From JBDRLD01 sp043813445 (lineage in GTDB: Bacteria > Patescibacteriota > Patescibacteriia > JACPHY01): a DNA stretch of 8,553 nucleotides. Under the pieces are notes generated by a model, which did not search any database, had not been told where the DNA came from, and was given only the letters and a program-made list of their open reading frames with translations. The stretch lies in the NCBI GenBank assembly GCA_043813445.1, contig JBDRLD010000044.1:1-8553 (forward strand). The letters are read 5' to 3'. Within the stretch, counting starts at the first letter, position 1. The number at the start of each line of letters is the position of its first letter. The position numbers and the translations under genes are program-made. This document shows, piece after piece, positions 6,533 to 8,553 of this stretch.

Positions 6533-6573
6533 TGACTTCACCATAGACACGCCCTGCTGTCAAGCCCAACATA

Positions 6574-6599
6574 TAAAAAAGACTCCGGGTTTCTTTTTT
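6574..6599. terminator. A/T-flanked hairpin, possible bidirectional terminator
   Basis: A run of six A and GA (6575-6582) pairs with TC and six T further on (6592-6599), around a short G+C-rich centre that closes imperfectly. A pyrimidine tract continues on the plus strand. The shape is that of a weak intrinsic terminator readable in either direction, but no known transcript ends here: the flanking genes both read away from this spot. Confidence 0.4.
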
Positions 6600-6631
6600 C
6601 CCACGATACGACAATCTCGGAGAATACTCGA

Positions 6632-6653
6632 TGGTTGAGCGGAAAATCAACCA
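6632..6653. other. Hairpin in the divergent intergenic region
   Basis: TGGTTGA (6632-6638) is perfectly complementary to TCAACCA (6647-6653) around the 8-base loop GCGGAAAA. It lies between the A/T-flanked hairpin and the helicase promoter. Its function is unknown; it could be part of a small RNA or a protein-binding site. Confidence 0.35.
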
Positions 6654-6687
6654 ACCCCATATTGGGACGCTCTCCTTTCACACATTA

Positions 6688-6716
6688 TTGACACATGGGC
6701 GACAACCTGCTACGGT
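6688..6716 (+). promoter_or_regulatory. Candidate promoter of the helicase gene
   Basis: A consensus -35 TTGACA (6688-6693) is followed after 17 bases by TACGGT (6711-6716), preceded by TGC, which forms an extended -10. The -10 itself matches only three of six positions, but the -35, the spacing and the TGn element are good. Transcription would start near 6723, leaving a leader of about 55 bases. Confidence 0.5.
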
Positions 6717-6723
6717 GATCTGT

Positions 6724-6748
6724 CTGGGGTACCGAAAATAAACCCCGG
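6724..6748 (+). other. Leader hairpin before the helicase gene
   Basis: CTGGGGT (6724-6730) pairs with ACCCCGG (6742-6748), with one G-T wobble, around an A-rich 11-base loop. It would form at the very 5' end of the predicted transcript, 17 bases before the GGAGG ribosome site. There is no following T-run, so it is not a terminator. It may protect the mRNA 5' end or tune translation. Confidence 0.35.
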
Positions 6749-6777
6749 AATGACCATTCACAATGGAGGCGAGCACT

Positions 6778-8553
6778 GTGACCGAGACACCGCAGGCGCC
6801 GAGTGCGCACACGAATCTGACAGGCGCGCCCTCCGATATGGGTACGCAACCACTCGAACGGTGGCAATGCTGGCTGGAAAACCTCGACACGTACATCACG
6901 ACCCATAACGCTGCGACGAAAAGCGAGCAGACACTCTGGGAGGAACAATTTCCGGTGTTCGTCTCTCTTCGCAACGTCATCGCTCGCGGAGAGCGGTCGG
7001 GCTACATCGAACTCCCAACCGGAAGCGGGAAGACCGTCATCATCGCCGAATTCCTCGAGGCGATCAACGTGTCTGGTATGATCGTCGTTCCGCGAAAGGA
7101 ACACGTCGAACAGACCGTTCGCAAGTTCCGGCAATTCGCGCCGACGCTCGACGTCGGACGTGTCTACGGTCGCCGAAAGGAATTCGGTCACCGCCTCACC
7201 ATCACCACATACAATACGTACGTCGCGTACACGAAGAATAGAAAATTCCGTCCCGAGGAATACGACGTTGTCGTGTACGACGAGGGACGGAACGTGCTCG
7301 GACCGGAGGCGCGGAAGATCACCGAAATGCAGTACTCGCACGCGCTCCGCATCGGCTTCGATGCAACCCCGGACTACGCCGAGAACAAAAAACTCTCGCA
7401 CGTACTCGGATCGTGCATTCACCGAATGACCGTTCGCGAGGGTATCGAGCTCGGGCTCCTCTGCGGCTACCGCGTCATTCGTGTGGACGTTGACACGGAC
7501 ATCTCGCACGTCCGCATCGTCGGCGATCAGTTCGATGTTGACGAGCTCGATCGTGCAATCAACATGACCGCGATGCTCGAAGCGTGCGCGACGATTCACG
7601 CGGAGCGATTCCGCGGCCAACGTGCGATGAGCTTCTGCCATCGCATCGAGTACGCGGAGCGCGCGGTCGAACTCTTCGCCGCGCAGCACATCACGAGCGC
7701 AGCGATGTACAGCAAACGATCGGATTGCGATCTCAGCGCAGCGCTCGATTCATTCCGTGCTGGCACCACCGAGGTGCTGCACGGCGCGGACTGGCTGAAC
7801 GATGGGATTGATGTCCCCGCGGCGAGTATCGGGTACGTCCCGGCGCAATCCGCGTCGTCGGTCGTGACCATTCAGCGCGCGGGACGCCTCCTTCGCATCG
7901 ATCCGGACGATCCGGACAAGGTCGCAATTATCTTCGAGTTCGTGTACCGCGACGCACGCGCGCGCGGCGTGACGTTCTCCGAACTCGTCGGCAGCCCGAC
8001 GCTCCTACCAAAACGCGCGTCGCTCGAAGCGCGAGAACGTGCGGAGAAAACCATCCGTCGCATCGAGGAGCGCCTGCCGCGGATCGATGGCATCACCGTC
8101 CGCACATCGCTTCGCGACATCACCGAGGCGGATCGGAAGCGCGGCGCCATGCGCGCCATGCACCTGCTTCCGCATATCGGCATCACACGCCCGGAGTTTG
8201 CTCGACGCGCCGGATGCTCACCACACGCCGCGAAGACGCTACTCGACGCCATTTCCGCAGTCGCACCACAGCACTTCCACATGCACACGAATGGCAGCGG
8301 CACGACCGCCTTCGCTGCGCCATCGTTCGTCGAGGCGCTACTAGCGCGTATCACGCGATATCCGAATCAGCGCGACTGGGTGCCGCTCACTGAAGCAGCA
8401 CAGGCGCTTAATCGCCCGGTAAGCGTCGTCCGACAGAGCTTCTACCCAGACTTCGGCAAGTTCGCCGAACACATCACACTCTACGCCGATGGCGAACGGA
8501 TCATCGAGTATGTCCGCGCATCAACGGTCCAGCTCCTCGCAAAGCAGATTGGC
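6778..8553 (+). CDS. SF2 DEAD/DEAH-like helicase with C-terminal helix-turn-helix segments (partial, runs off the right end)
   Basis: It has 592 codons in the window and no stop. It is an ATP-dependent superfamily 2 helicase or translocase of the ResIII-like group. Visible motifs: LPTGSGKT (Lys85, Walker A), MIVVPRKEHVEQ (Ia), TITTYNTYV (Ic-like), VVVYDEGRN (motif II, Asp168-Glu169), GFDATP (motif III, 193-198), MSFCHRIEYAERAVELF (IV), HGADWLNDGIDVP (V, 335-347) and QRAGRLLR (VI, 366-373). Motif II reads DEGR where DEAH or DEAD is usual, and motif III reads DAT where SAT or TAT is usual; the other motifs are intact. Two helix-turn-helix-like segments follow, at about 458-492 (ITRPEFARRAGCSPHAAK) and 534-557 (VPLTEAAQALNRPVSVVR), suggesting specific DNA binding. 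GTG at 6778 is preferred because GGAGG (6765-6769) lies eight bases upstream. An in-frame ATG at 6763 would add five residues but has a weaker site. Its biological role (repair, recombination, regulation or defence) cannot be decided from the sequence. Confidence 0.92.
   Translation, partial: MTETPQAPSAHTNLTGAPSDMGTQPLERWQCWLENLDTYITTHNAATKSEQTLWEEQFPVFVSLRNVIARGERSGYIELPTGSGKTVIIAEFLEAINVSGMIVVPRKEHVEQTVRKFRQFAPTLDVGRVYGRRKEFGHRLTITTYNTYVAYTKNRKFRPEEYDVVVYDEGRNVLGPEARKITEMQYSHALRIGFDATPDYAENKKLSHVLGSCIHRMTVREGIELGLLCGYRVIRVDVDTDISHVRIVGDQFDVDELDRAINMTAMLEACATIHAERFRGQRAMSFCHRIEYAERAVELFAAQHITSAAMYSKRSDCDLSAALDSFRAGTTEVLHGADWLNDGIDVPAASIGYVPAQSASSVVTIQRAGRLLRIDPDDPDKVAIIFEFVYRDARARGVTFSELVGSPTLLPKRASLEARERAEKTIRRIEERLPRIDGITVRTSLRDITEADRKRGAMRAMHLLPHIGITRPEFARRAGCSPHAAKTLLDAISAVAPQHFHMHTNGSGTTAFAAPSFVEALLARITRYPNQRDWVPLTEAAQALNRPVSVVRQSFYPDFGKFAEHITLYADGERIIEYVRASTVQLLAKQIG

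Noticed and set aside
6559..6564. TTGACA on the minus strand upstream of the 127-residue gene
   Set aside because: The only good -10-like element is 27 bases away, and no suitable hexamer lies 16-18 bases downstream.
6126..6638. Open plus-strand frame of 170 codons
   Set aside because: It overlaps the 127-residue minus-strand gene, which has a full AGGAGG, better codon choice and a terminator. The plus-strand frame is Cys- and Leu-rich, as expected of a shadow.
6685..7689. Open minus-strand frame of 334 codons
   Set aside because: It is antisense to the helicase, which has ordered motifs, a promoter and a GGAGG site. The minus-strand product is rich in Arg, Val and Asp with no coherent pattern.
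1..8553. TGA as a sense codon (Gracilibacteria/Absconditabacteria code)
   Set aside because: TGA ends prs and the 314-residue gene (the latter just before a terminator) and does not occur inside any family-supported frame.
1..8553. CRISPR arrays, tRNA or rRNA genes, insertion sequences, attachment sites
   Set aside because: No regularly spaced repeats, no cloverleaf with a T-arm consensus in the intergenic regions, no transposase or integrase and no flanking direct repeats were seen.

Overview
The window looks like chromosomal DNA from a free-standing bacterial genome, most probably a member of the Candidate Phyla Radiation (Patescibacteria). The reasons are: an archaeal-type CMP kinase beside bacterial genes, a TrmB-family regulator of the short type common there, an SF2 helicase followed by C-terminal helix-turn-helix segments, weak or absent Shine-Dalgarno sites before several genes, and no sign of phage or IS DNA. 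The lineage call is an inference from gene content, not from a marker tree. TGA ends several genes (27, the prs stop at 1019-1021, and 6057-6059), so the code is standard bacterial, not the TGA=Gly code of Gracilibacteria and Absconditabacteria.

Layout. The first 27 bases are the tail of an unidentified plus-strand gene, closed by a terminator with a UACG tetraloop. Two minus-strand genes follow: a TrmB-type regulator and prs (PRPP synthase). They are separated by a strong terminator, so each is probably its own transcript. At about 2080-2290 transcription diverges. On the plus strand cca (CCA-adding enzyme), a (d)CMP kinase gene and rplS (ribosomal protein L19) sit 13 and 21 bases apart and end in a terminator with a 20-bp perfect stem, so they look like one operon. 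A separate plus-strand gene for an unrecognised 314-residue protein (5115-6059) comes next. It converges on a minus-strand gene for an unrecognised 127-residue protein (6105-6488), and the two share one bidirectional terminator. After a structured divergent intergenic region (6489-6777), a large SF2 helicase gene runs off the right end of the window.

How the genes fit together. prs makes PRPP for nucleotide synthesis. Cmk phosphorylates CMP and dCMP toward CTP, and CTP is a substrate of the CCA-adding enzyme that matures tRNA 3' ends. L19 belongs to the 50S subunit at the interface with 30S. The left two thirds is therefore ordinary nucleotide and translation housekeeping in a compact arrangement. 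The less ordinary parts are the roughly 80-residue acidic N-terminal extension on L19, the altered motifs II and III of the helicase, the two unrecognised proteins, and the hairpin-rich intergenic regions. I see no CRISPR array, tRNA or rRNA gene, insertion sequence or recognisable defence system, and no clear new system.
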